Assembly (NCBI RefSeq): GCF_046736075.1
Contig: NZ_CP177163.1
Location: 1,116,001 to 1,180,000 of the forward strand
Direction: 5' to 3'
Length of the DNA: 64,000 nucleotides
DNA from: Stenotrophomonas sp046736075
GTDB taxonomy: Bacteria > Pseudomonadota > Gammaproteobacteria > Xanthomonadales > Xanthomonadaceae
Shown: positions 18,698 to 25,829 of the stretch, piece after piece
Layout: each line of letters starts with the position of its first letter
Numbering within the stretch: the stretch's first letter is position 1
Made by a program: the position numbers and the translations under genes
Notes under the pieces: generated by a model
Told to the model about the DNA's origin: nothing
The model's input: the letters and a program-made list of their open reading frames with translations, nothing else
Database searches by the model: none

Positions 18698-18740
18698 GGT
18701 TCAACCTCGATCTTCAATGCGGTGAGACAGACGGCGACGG

Positions 18741-19271
18741 TCAGGCCGCGGCCTGCCTGAATTCGGGGGTGCGCGACAGCAGCGACAGCGAGAACACGCC
18801 CCAGTCATGACCGTCGCCGTGGAAGGCACGGTCGACGAAGTGGCCATAGCGGCCTTCGGCGAGATCGCCGGCCGCCACGTCCTGGTCCTGCTCGAAGCTG
18901 CGCTGGCCGAACAGTTCATCGATGGTCAGGGCGACGTCGCCGCCGGCCTGCCGCATGATCAGCACGCGCTGGCCTTCCTGCTGGACGGTGCGCTCGCCTT
19001 CCATGAAATATTTCAGGTCGACCACCGGGAACAGGTTGCCGCGCAGGTTGCCCACGCCCAGCAGCCACGGCTGCGCGCCGGGCACCGGGGTCACCGGCGG
19101 CATCGGCACGATTTCAACCACTTCGCGGAAGTCGGAGACCAGCCGGCGCTTGCCGACCCGGTAGCCGACGCCGCGCCACAGATCCTGCGAAAACTGTCGT
19201 TCCGGCAGCTGCACGGCATGGGCCAGGCTGCGCCGTTCGTAGGCTTCCAGGATGTCGAAGGGAGAGCGCAT
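18741..19271 (-). CDS. pilI: PilI: CheW-type adaptor
   Basis: This 176-residue CheW-domain protein should link PilJ to the ChpA kinase. Recognisable blocks are LVSDFREVVEIVPMP near residue 43 and LLGVGNLRGNLFPVVDLKYF near residue 70, followed by VLIMRQAGGDVALTIDEL. Its ATG (19269-19271) overlaps the pilH stop codon, so the two are translationally coupled. The reading frame extends upstream through pilH, but that part is a shadow. Confidence 0.93.
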   Translation of the reverse strand: MRSPFDILEAYERRSLAHAVQLPERQFSQDLWRGVGYRVGKRRLVSDFREVVEIVPMPPVTPVPGAQPWLLGVGNLRGNLFPVVDLKYFMEGERTVQQEGQRVLIMRQAGGDVALTIDELFGQRSFEQDQDVAAGDLAEGRYGHFVDRAFHGDGHDWGVFSLSLLSRTPEFRQAAA

Positions 19272-19633
19272 CAGACCACCAGTTCGTTGATCCGCGCGAT
19301 CAGTTCCTCCTCGCGCGGCGGCTTGACGATGTAATCGGCCGCCCCCTGTCGCAGCCCCCATGCCTTGTCGGTTTCCATCGCCTTGGTGCTGACGATGACC
19401 ACCGGAATGTGTCTGGTTGCCGCGTCGCGCGCCATCGCGCGGGTCGCCTGGAAACCACTCATGCCCGGCAGCACGACGTCCATCAGCACCAGCTGCGGCA
19501 ACTGCTCGCGCACGAGCTGGAGCCCGTCCTCGGCGTTGTCCGCTTCCAGTACCTCATGGCCGGCCTTGCGCAACCATTGCGTGAACACCGCACGGTCGGT
19601 CGGTGAATCCTCGATCAGAACGATTCGAGCCAT
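19271..19633 (-). CDS. pilH: PilH: single-domain response regulator
   Basis: A CheY-like receiver of 120 residues with acidic pocket E8/D9, phospho-acceptor D52 (LVLMDVVLPGMSGF), T83 and conserved K104. In the Pil-Chp system PilH opposes or limits PilG output and pilus extension. It lies between pilG and pilI with tight spacing. Confidence 0.94.
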   Translation of the reverse strand: MARIVLIEDSPTDRAVFTQWLRKAGHEVLEADNAEDGLQLVREQLPQLVLMDVVLPGMSGFQATRAMARDAATRHIPVVIVSTKAMETDKAWGLRQGAADYIVKPPREEELIARINELVV

Positions 19634-19651
19634 TGTGCCTTTCCCCCCTGG

Positions 19652-20053
19652 TCAGGCGTTTACGTATGTGCGGATGGCACCCAGCAGTTCTTCACGCGTG
19701 AATGGCTTGGTCAGGTACTGCTCCGAGCCGACGATGCGCCCGCGCGCCTTGTCGAACAGGCCGTCCTTGGAGGACAGCATGATCACCGGCGTGGACTTGA
19801 ACAGCTGGTTGCCCTTGATCAACGCGCAGGTCTGATACCCGTCAAGACGCGGCATCATGATGTCCACGAAGATGATCTGCGGTTGCTGGTCGGCAATCTT
19901 GGCCAGCGCCTCGAAACCATCGGTCGCGGTCACCACCTCGCAGCCTTCGCGCTTGAGCAGTGTTTCCGCGGTCCTGCGAATGGTCTTCGAATCGTCGATG
20001 ACCATGACCCTGAGTCCTGCGAGTTCCCCACCCGCAGCCATGTTTTCAGTCAT
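19652..20053 (-). CDS. pilG: PilG: single-domain response regulator
   Basis: The first gene of the Pil-Chp cluster encodes a 133-residue CheY-like receiver with D20/D21, phospho-acceptor D64 (FVDIMMPRLDGYQTC) and K116 (LTKPFTREEL). In relatives, phosphorylated PilG promotes pilus extension and raises cAMP or drives polarity through partner proteins. It is divergent from gshB. Confidence 0.95.
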   Translation of the reverse strand: MTENMAAGGELAGLRVMVIDDSKTIRRTAETLLKREGCEVVTATDGFEALAKIADQQPQIIFVDIMMPRLDGYQTCALIKGNQLFKSTPVIMLSSKDGLFDKARGRIVGSEQYLTKPFTREELLGAIRTYVNA

Positions 20054-20311
20054 TACCTTTCCCCGAGCGCGCGACGCTTCTGCTGGTCTGGCGTCGCTGC
20101 GAAAGCGTATCTATATCCCAATTCCGGCGCAGGCTTCAAGCACCGCGGCTGCCGCCAAGCGGGCCGCGGGTCTCCGGGCCGTGCCGGACCCGGAACTGCG
20201 CAAACCCGTGGCCGCCGCCGGCGCCGGCGGACACTGCGTTGCAGCCGTGCCGGGCAGGCAACCGGGGCCCATTGCCGCTACCATCATCGCCCTGCCCGCC
20301 AGGTTGCGACC
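20054..20311. promoter_or_regulatory. Divergent pilG / gshB promoter region
   Basis: 258 bases separate the two start codons and must hold both promoters. No confident hexamers were found. A perfect 16-base GC palindrome (20215-20230, ccgccggcgccggcgg) lies about 80 bases before gshB and could form a hairpin or a protein site, but no known operator matches it. Confidence 0.35.
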
Positions 20312-21262
20312 ATGCCGTTGAACGTCATCGTGGTGATGGACCCCATCGCCCACATCAAGATTGCCAAAGACACCACCTTCGCCATGCTGCTGGAAGCCCA
20401 GCGACGGGGCCATGCCCTGCACTACGTCGCCCCGGGCGGACTGGCGCTGCGCGATGGCCAGGCGGTGGCCCGGACCGCCCCGCTGCAGGTACGCGAGGAC
20501 GCGCAGGACTGGTTCACCCTGGGCGAATTCAGCCAGACCACGTTCGGCCCCGGCCAGGTGGTGCTGATGCGCAAGGACCCGCCCGTGGATGCCGAGTTCA
20601 TCTACGACACCCACGTGCTCAGCGTGGCCCAGCAGGCCGGCGCGATGGTCGTGAACGACCCGCAGGGCCTGCGCGACTTCAATGAGAAGCTGGCCGCGCT
20701 GCTGTTCCCGCAGTGCTGCCCGCCGACCCTGGTGAGCCGCCGCAACGCCGACCTGAAAGCCTTCGTGCTCGAACACGGCCAGGCCGTGCTGAAGCCGCTG
20801 GATGGCATGGGCGGCCGCTCGATCTTCCGCAGCGGTACCGGCGACCCGAACCTGAATGTGATCCTGGAAACCCTGACCGACGGCGGCCGTACCCTGGCGC
20901 TGGCGCAGAAGTTCATTCCCGACATCACCGCCGGCGACAAGCGCATCCTGCTGGTGGACGGCGAGCCGGTGGACTACTGCCTGGCGCGGATCCCGCAGGG
21001 CGACGAGTTCCGCGGCAACCTCGCCGCCGGCGGCCGCGGCGAAGGCCGCCCGCTGAGCGAGCGCGACCGCTGGATCGCCGCGCAGGTCGGGCCGGAAATG
21101 AAGCGCCGCGGCATGCGCTTTGTCGGCCTGGACGTGATCGGCGACTACCTCACCGAGGTCAACGTCACCAGCCCCACCTGCGTGCGCGAGCTGGATGCGC
21201 AGTTCGGTCTCAACATCGCCGGGCTGCTGTTCGATGCCATCGAGGCCGGCCTGCCGCGATGA
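20312..21262 (+). CDS. gshB: Glutathione synthetase
   Basis: ATP-grasp ligase that joins glycine to gamma-glutamylcysteine in the second step of glutathione synthesis. The N-terminus is typical (VIVVMDPIAHIKIAKDTTFAMLLEAQRRGH). The ATP site includes VLKPLDGMGGRSIFR near residue 160, and the C-terminal region has LDVIGDYLTEVNVTSPTC near residue 272. The length is 316 residues. The stop overlaps the start of the tonB3-like gene. The placement beside pilG is the same as in Pseudomonas aeruginosa. Confidence 0.97.
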   Translation: MPLNVIVVMDPIAHIKIAKDTTFAMLLEAQRRGHALHYVAPGGLALRDGQAVARTAPLQVREDAQDWFTLGEFSQTTFGPGQVVLMRKDPPVDAEFIYDTHVLSVAQQAGAMVVNDPQGLRDFNEKLAALLFPQCCPPTLVSRRNADLKAFVLEHGQAVLKPLDGMGGRSIFRSGTGDPNLNVILETLTDGGRTLALAQKFIPDITAGDKRILLVDGEPVDYCLARIPQGDEFRGNLAAGGRGEGRPLSERDRWIAAQVGPEMKRRGMRFVGLDVIGDYLTEVNVTSPTCVRELDAQFGLNIAGLLFDAIEAGLPR

Positions 21263-22146
21263 GTGCCCGCGTCGCTCCGGCCCCCAGTCTGCAGGCGCGT
21301 GAGTCGCAGCGGCTGGGCGCGACCCTGACCCTGTCGGTGATCGTGCACGGGCTGCTGATCCTCGGCGTGGGCTTCGCGGTCAGCGACCAGGCCCCGCTGG
21401 TGCCGACCCTGGATGTGATCTTCAGCCAGACCCGGACCGCGCTGACGCCGAAACAGGCCGACTTCCTCGCCCAGGCCAGCCAGGTTGGTGGCGGCGACCA
21501 CGACAAGGCCGAGCGCCCGCGCGACAACCAGGCCGGGATCGTGCCGCAGCCGCAGACCGGTCTGTCGCCGGTGCCACAACAGCGCCAGGATGCGGCCAGC
21601 CCGCCGCCCCCGCAGGCGCGCGTGATCAGCAGCCGCAACAGTCCCGATACCGTCGCCAGCGCGCAGCCGCAGCCGCTGCCCGACCACCCCACGCCGGACG
21701 CACCGGTCACCGCACGCGAACAGCGCGACGCGGAGATGGCGCGGCTGGCGGCCGAAGTGCACCTGCGCTCGGCGCAGTACGCCAAGCGCCCCAACCGCAA
21801 GTTCGTGTCGGCGAGCACGCGCGAGTACGCCTACGCCAACTACCTGCGGGCCTGGGTGGACCGGGCCGAACGCGTGGGCAATCTGAACTACCCCGATGAG
21901 GCGCGCCAGCGCCGGCTCGGCGGCCAGGTGGTGATCACCGTGGGGGTCCGCCGCGACGGCAGCGTGGAAAGCAGCCGCATCCTGCGCAGCAGCAACAGCC
22001 CCCTGCTGGATGCCACCGCGCTGCGCGTGATTACCCTGGCCCAGCCGTTCCCGCCGCTGCCCAAGACCGACGACGGCGTGGACATCCTGCAGGTCACCCG
22101 GACCTGGGTGTTCCTGCCTGGCGGCGAACTGCGCGACGACCGCTGA
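21259..22146 (+). CDS. tonB3: TonB-family energy transducer (TonB3-like)
   Basis: 295 residues: a single membrane anchor near residues 20-40 (LTLSVIVHGLLILGVGFAV), a Pro/Gln-rich periplasmic spacer, and a C-terminal TonB fold (NYPDEARQRRLGGQVVITVGV near 212). It starts with ATGA overlap on gshB. The order tonB3-gshB-pilG matches Pseudomonas, where TonB3 affects twitching motility rather than only siderophore uptake. No exbB/exbD genes are alongside (the tolQR genes are far away), so its energy source is unclear. The specific partner receptor is unknown. Confidence 0.88.
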   Translation: MSARVAPAPSLQARESQRLGATLTLSVIVHGLLILGVGFAVSDQAPLVPTLDVIFSQTRTALTPKQADFLAQASQVGGGDHDKAERPRDNQAGIVPQPQTGLSPVPQQRQDAASPPPPQARVISSRNSPDTVASAQPQPLPDHPTPDAPVTAREQRDAEMARLAAEVHLRSAQYAKRPNRKFVSASTREYAYANYLRAWVDRAERVGNLNYPDEARQRRLGGQVVITVGVRRDGSVESSRILRSSNSPLLDATALRVITLAQPFPPLPKTDDGVDILQVTRTWVFLPGGELRDDR

Positions 22147-22183
22147 ACGCCGGCAGGTACCAACGCGGCCGGCGGGTACGCGA

Positions 22184-22888
22184 TTACCCCTGTTTCGCCG
22201 CCCGCGCGGCCTGCTGTTCGATCAGGGTCAAGGCCACGTTGTCGCGCAGGTAGGCCGGCTCCACCCGTTCCGGCGCGACCGCCTCGCCGCGTTCGAACGC
22301 GGGCACGGCCAGGGTCAGCAGGTCCGAGGCGTGCGGCAGGGCCTGGGCATCCACCCCATCCAGCTGGCCCGCCAGACGCGTGGCCAGGTGGCCATCGGCG
22401 GCACCGAACCCGGTGCCCACGCCGAACCAGCGCGTGCCATCGGGCAGCACCACCGCGTCGGGCGCGCACACGACCTCCTCGCCCTGCACCTGCCAGCGGC
22501 CGTCCACGCGCACCTGGCGGGCCACGTACACCTCGCCCATGCGCGCATCGATGCTGGCCAGCACGTGGTCGGCATCGGCCGGCGCGCGCAGCGCCAGCGT
22601 CTGCAGGGTCGAGATCGGCACCAGCGGGCGGTCCAGCGCCAGCGCGATGCCCTGCGCGATCGCGATCGCCAGGCGTACCCCGGTGAAGGCGCCCGGGCCG
22701 CGGCTGAGCGTGATCGCATCCAGCTGCGACCGCGCCACACCCGCCTCGGCCAGCAGCGCTTCGGCCCACGGCAGGCTCAACTCGGCATGGCGGCGCGGGG
22801 CGATCTCGAAGCGCTCCAGCACCTGCCCATCCACGTACAGGGCAACGGAGCAGGCTTCGGTGGCGGTTTCAAAGGCGAGCAGTTTCAT
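22184..22888 (-). CDS. tsaB: tRNA threonylcarbamoyladenosine biosynthesis protein TsaB
   Basis: Non-catalytic partner of TsaD in forming t6A37 on ANN-decoding tRNAs. The N-terminal MKLLAFETATEACSVALY and the LSRGPGAFTGVRLAIAIAQG segment near residue 65 are diagnostic. Length 234 residues. ATG 22888 is chosen; the longer upstream frame is inside the helicase gene. Only 5 bases separate it from the helicase stop, so the two are cotranscribed. Confidence 0.96.
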   Translation of the reverse strand: MKLLAFETATEACSVALYVDGQVLERFEIAPRRHAELSLPWAEALLAEAGVARSQLDAITLSRGPGAFTGVRLAIAIAQGIALALDRPLVPISTLQTLALRAPADADHVLASIDARMGEVYVARQVRVDGRWQVQGEEVVCAPDAVVLPDGTRWFGVGTGFGAADGHLATRLAGQLDGVDAQALPHASDLLTLAVPAFERGEAVAPERVEPAYLRDNVALTLIEQQAARAAKQG

Positions 22889-22893
22889 GGCGG

Positions 22894-24963
22894 TCAGAAC
22901 AGGGAAGTGGGGAAATCGTCGACGGCCGGCGCCGCCACGGTGGCGGGAGCGGCAGCGGCAACGGCAGGGGCAGGGGCAGGCGCGCTGGCCGCGTCGGCGG
23001 GCCATTGTGGCGCAAAGAAGGCGCGCACATCGTCCAGCGCCCGGGTGCGGCGGAACGGCGGCAGCGAATCCAGGAAGATCCGGCCGTAGCCGCGGCTGAG
23101 CAGGCGCGGATCGCACAGCACCAGCACGCCGCGATCGGTCTCGCTGCGGATCAACCGGCCCACGCCCTGCTTGAGCGCGATCACCGCCTGCGGCAACTGC
23201 TCATCGCGGAACGGGTTGCCGCCGTCGCGACGGATCGCGTCCAGGCGCGCCTCGAACACCGGATCGTCCGGTGCGGCAAAGGGCAGTTTGTCGATCACCA
23301 CCACGCTCAGCGCGTCGCCGACAACGTCCACACCTTCACGGAAACTGGCCGAACCGAGCAGCACGCCATTGCCCGAGTCGCGGAAGCGCTGGAGCAGCGT
23401 CGCACGCGGCGCCTCGCCCTGTACGAACAACGGCCAGGGCGCATCGCGCAGCGCTTCGGCCGCTTCGCGCAGCGCGCGGTGCGAGGCGAACAGCAGGAAC
23501 GCACGCCCGTCGGACGCCGCCAGCACCGGGGTCAAGGCGCGGATCAGCGCGGTGCCGAAGCCGCGTGCGGCCGGGTCCGGAAGATCGGTGGGCAGGTAGC
23601 ACAGCGCCTGGCGCGCCCAGTCGAACGGGCTGGCCTGCAGCAGCGTTACCGGATCGTCCAGGCCGAGCCGCTGGGCGATGTGGTCGAAGTGGCCGTCCAC
23701 CGTCAGCGTGGCCGAGGTGAACACCCAGGCGGCCATCGAGCGCTGGCGATGCTCGCGCAGCGGCCCGGACACGTCCATCGGGGTGCGCTGGCAACGGAAG
23801 CCGCGCGGGGTGAGTTCGTACCAGAGCACCTCGGCTGGTGCCGGCGCCTGCTCGGGGTCCACGTCGAAATCCAGCATCGGCGCGTCGTCGCCAAGCCACC
23901 GTGACAGCCGCGATACCGCGTCCAGCGCACGCGCATGGCAGGCATCCAGCCCGGGCGACGCCTCGCGCACGCCGGCCAGGCCATCGCGCAGCGTCACCAG
24001 CGCTGTCATTGCCGCGTCGAACCCGTCGCGTACCTGCGGCACGGCCAGCGCACGCCATTGCGTGCCACGCGGCGGCAGGCCTTCCATCGCGATGCGCAGG
24101 TCGCGCAGCACCTGCTCCAGCGCAGCGGCGGGCGCCTGCAGCGCGGCCTGCGCACCGGCCACGCTGCGGCTCTCGGCCAGGCAGTCGCGCGCCAGTTCCT
24201 GCCAGGGGCGCATGCCGAAGCCTTCGCCGAAGAAGTTCGCGGCCAGCTCCGGCAACTGGTGCGCCTCGTCGATCACGAACGCCTGTGCGCCTGGCAGGAT
24301 CTCGCCGAAGCCCTCCTGCTTCAGTGCCAGGTCGGCCAGCAGCAGATGGTGGTTGACCACCACCACGTCGGCGGCCTGGGCGCGCTGGCGGGCCTGCACC
24401 ACGAAGCACTCGTCCCAGAACGGGCACTCGGTGCCGAGGCAGTTGTCCACGGTGGACGTCACCATCGGGTACAGCGGCGAATCTTCCGGCAACGCGTCCA
24501 GTTCGGCCATGTCGCCGAAGCGCGTGCGCCCCGACCAGGCCAGGATGCGCTGGAACTGCGCCACCTGTTCCGGCGAGGAGAAGCGGGGCTCGCCACGCGC
24601 CTGCTGCAGGCGGTAGCGGCACAGGTAGTTGGCGCGGCCCTTGAGCAGGGCGCTGCTGTGCCCTACCCCGAGCGCGGCGCGCACACGGGGCAGATCGCGG
24701 TGGTAGAGCTGGTCCTGCAGCGCGCGCGTGCCGGTGGAGATGATGGTCTTCAAGCCGGACAGCAGCGCCGGCACCAGGTAGGCGTAGGTCTTGCCGGTAC
24801 CGGTACCGGCCTCGGCCAGCAGCACGTCGCGCTGGTCGAAGGCCTCGGCGATGGCGGCGGTCAGGCGCAGCTGCGCCGGACGCGGCACGAAGGCATCGAG
24901 TTGGCTGGCGAGCGCACCGCCCTCGCTGAGGGCGTCGCCGCTGGCAGTGGCAAGGCGGGACAT
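22894..24963 (-). CDS. yoaA: ATP-dependent Fe-S helicase of the YoaA/DinG family
   Basis: An XPD-like 5'-3' DNA helicase of 689 residues. Walker A is AEAGTGTGKT (residues 50-59) and the DEAH box is VIDEAHQLPEL near residue 230. Four cysteines expected for the 4Fe-4S cluster are present (NYLCRYR and DNCLGTECPFWDEC). Length and organisation fit YoaA better than the longer DinG. YoaA helps repair replication damage in E. coli. The start at ATG 24963 follows from the conserved N-terminus; upstream lies the SMAG repeat array, whose frame is open but not coding. Confidence 0.9.
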   Translation of the reverse strand: MSRLATASGDALSEGGALASQLDAFVPRPAQLRLTAAIAEAFDQRDVLLAEAGTGTGKTYAYLVPALLSGLKTIISTGTRALQDQLYHRDLPRVRAALGVGHSSALLKGRANYLCRYRLQQARGEPRFSSPEQVAQFQRILAWSGRTRFGDMAELDALPEDSPLYPMVTSTVDNCLGTECPFWDECFVVQARQRAQAADVVVVNHHLLLADLALKQEGFGEILPGAQAFVIDEAHQLPELAANFFGEGFGMRPWQELARDCLAESRSVAGAQAALQAPAAALEQVLRDLRIAMEGLPPRGTQWRALAVPQVRDGFDAAMTALVTLRDGLAGVREASPGLDACHARALDAVSRLSRWLGDDAPMLDFDVDPEQAPAPAEVLWYELTPRGFRCQRTPMDVSGPLREHRQRSMAAWVFTSATLTVDGHFDHIAQRLGLDDPVTLLQASPFDWARQALCYLPTDLPDPAARGFGTALIRALTPVLAASDGRAFLLFASHRALREAAEALRDAPWPLFVQGEAPRATLLQRFRDSGNGVLLGSASFREGVDVVGDALSVVVIDKLPFAAPDDPVFEARLDAIRRDGGNPFRDEQLPQAVIALKQGVGRLIRSETDRGVLVLCDPRLLSRGYGRIFLDSLPPFRRTRALDDVRAFFAPQWPADAASAPAPAPAVAAAAPATVAAPAVDDFPTSLF

Positions 24964-25008
24964 CCCACCATGATAATCCCCACCGCCACCGCGCGCCGGA
25001 TCGCCCTT

Positions 25009-25272
25009 GTAGAGCGGGGCTCTGCCCCGCTGCGTCACGGCACGGACCGCCCTTGTAGAGCGGGGCTCTGCCCCGCTGCGCCACGGCACGGACCGCCCTT
25101 GTAGAGCGGGGCTCTGCCCCGCTGCGTCACGGCACGGATCGCCCTTGTAGAGCGGGGCTCTGCCCCGCTGTTTTACGTCAAATGCTGCCGGGCAGAGCCC
25201 GGCACTACAAGGTTGATTGCCGGGCAGAGCCCGGCACTACGGGGTTGATTGCCGGGCAGAGCCCGGCACTAC
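25009..25272. repeat. SMAG (GTAG) palindromic repeat array, seven elements
   Basis: Four direct copies of a GTAG-headed hairpin (agcgggg / ctctg / ccccgct) start at 25009, 25055, 25101 and 25147, exactly 46 bases apart, with the spacer also conserved. Three elements in the opposite orientation (gccgggcagagcccggc followed by actac) follow at 25187-25208, 25219-25240 and 25251-25272. The GTAG at the stem base is the hallmark of Stenotrophomonas maltophilia SMAG/REP elements. The array fills most of the 327-base gap between the helicase and a lipoprotein gene, both on the minus strand. Confidence 0.92.
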
Positions 25273-25290
25273 GGGCTGGCAATCAAGCCC

Positions 25291-25821
25291 TCAATAGCGC
25301 TTGATGCCCGGCACGGTGCAGCCTTCCAGCTGCGCGTGCGCCGATACCGCGTTTTCCTTTTCGCCACGGGCAAGGCGGGCCTGTTCGATGGTGGCCCAGT
25401 GGCGGCGGCACAGCGGCCCGGTCTTCGAGCCGAGGTCCACGGCCTTGCGCGACAGCGATTCGGCACGCGCCCAATCGCCCTGCAGCAGCGCGATCTCGGC
25501 CCGCTCCTGCAGCACGGCCGGATCGCCTTCGACGATCAGCAGGGCCTGGTTGAGCGCTTCGGCCGCGCCGGCCAGATCGTTGGCCTGGCGGCGGGCCTGG
25601 GCATGCGCACGCAGGTCGTCGACCTGGGCATCGCGCAGCGGCTGCACCGCCAGCTCGGTATCGTCATTGCCAGCGGCGGCCTCGACAGCGGCCAGGCGCT
25701 GCGCCGGGGTGACCGTGGCAACCACCGGCGGCTTCACCGGCGGCGTACTGCTGACGCACGCGGCAAGGGACAGGCTGACCGCGACCATCGCGATCGGACG
25801 AAGCAGGTACATCGAAGACAT
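25291..25821 (-). CDS. TPR-type outer-membrane lipoprotein next to PBP1b (LpoP-like candidate)
   Basis: A 176-residue protein with a lipoprotein signal peptide (hydrophobic stretch then lipobox LAAC, about residues 15-20), a Pro-rich linker and an alpha-helical C-terminal part resembling tetratricopeptide repeats (ARRQANDLAGAAEALNQALL, then AEIALLQGDWARAESLSRKA). It begins 8 bases after the mrcB stop, so it is cotranscribed with PBP1b. In Pseudomonas and Acinetobacter a TPR lipoprotein, LpoP, activates PBP1b. Context and architecture suggest the same here, but I cannot confirm homology. The start at 25821 is preferred; ATG 25812 is an alternative. Confidence 0.72.
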   Translation of the reverse strand: MSSMYLLRPIAMVAVSLSLAACVSSTPPVKPPVVATVTPAQRLAAVEAAAGNDDTELAVQPLRDAQVDDLRAHAQARRQANDLAGAAEALNQALLIVEGDPAVLQERAEIALLQGDWARAESLSRKAVDLGSKTGPLCRRHWATIEQARLARGEKENAVSAHAQLEGCTVPGIKRY

Positions 25822-25829
25822 GGCAGGAC

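Noticed and set aside
25009..25272. CRISPR-like array (regular direct repeats and spacers)
   Set aside because: The spacers between the 46-base units are also conserved, the repeats are palindromic REP hairpins with GTAG feet, orientation flips halfway, and no cas genes are near.
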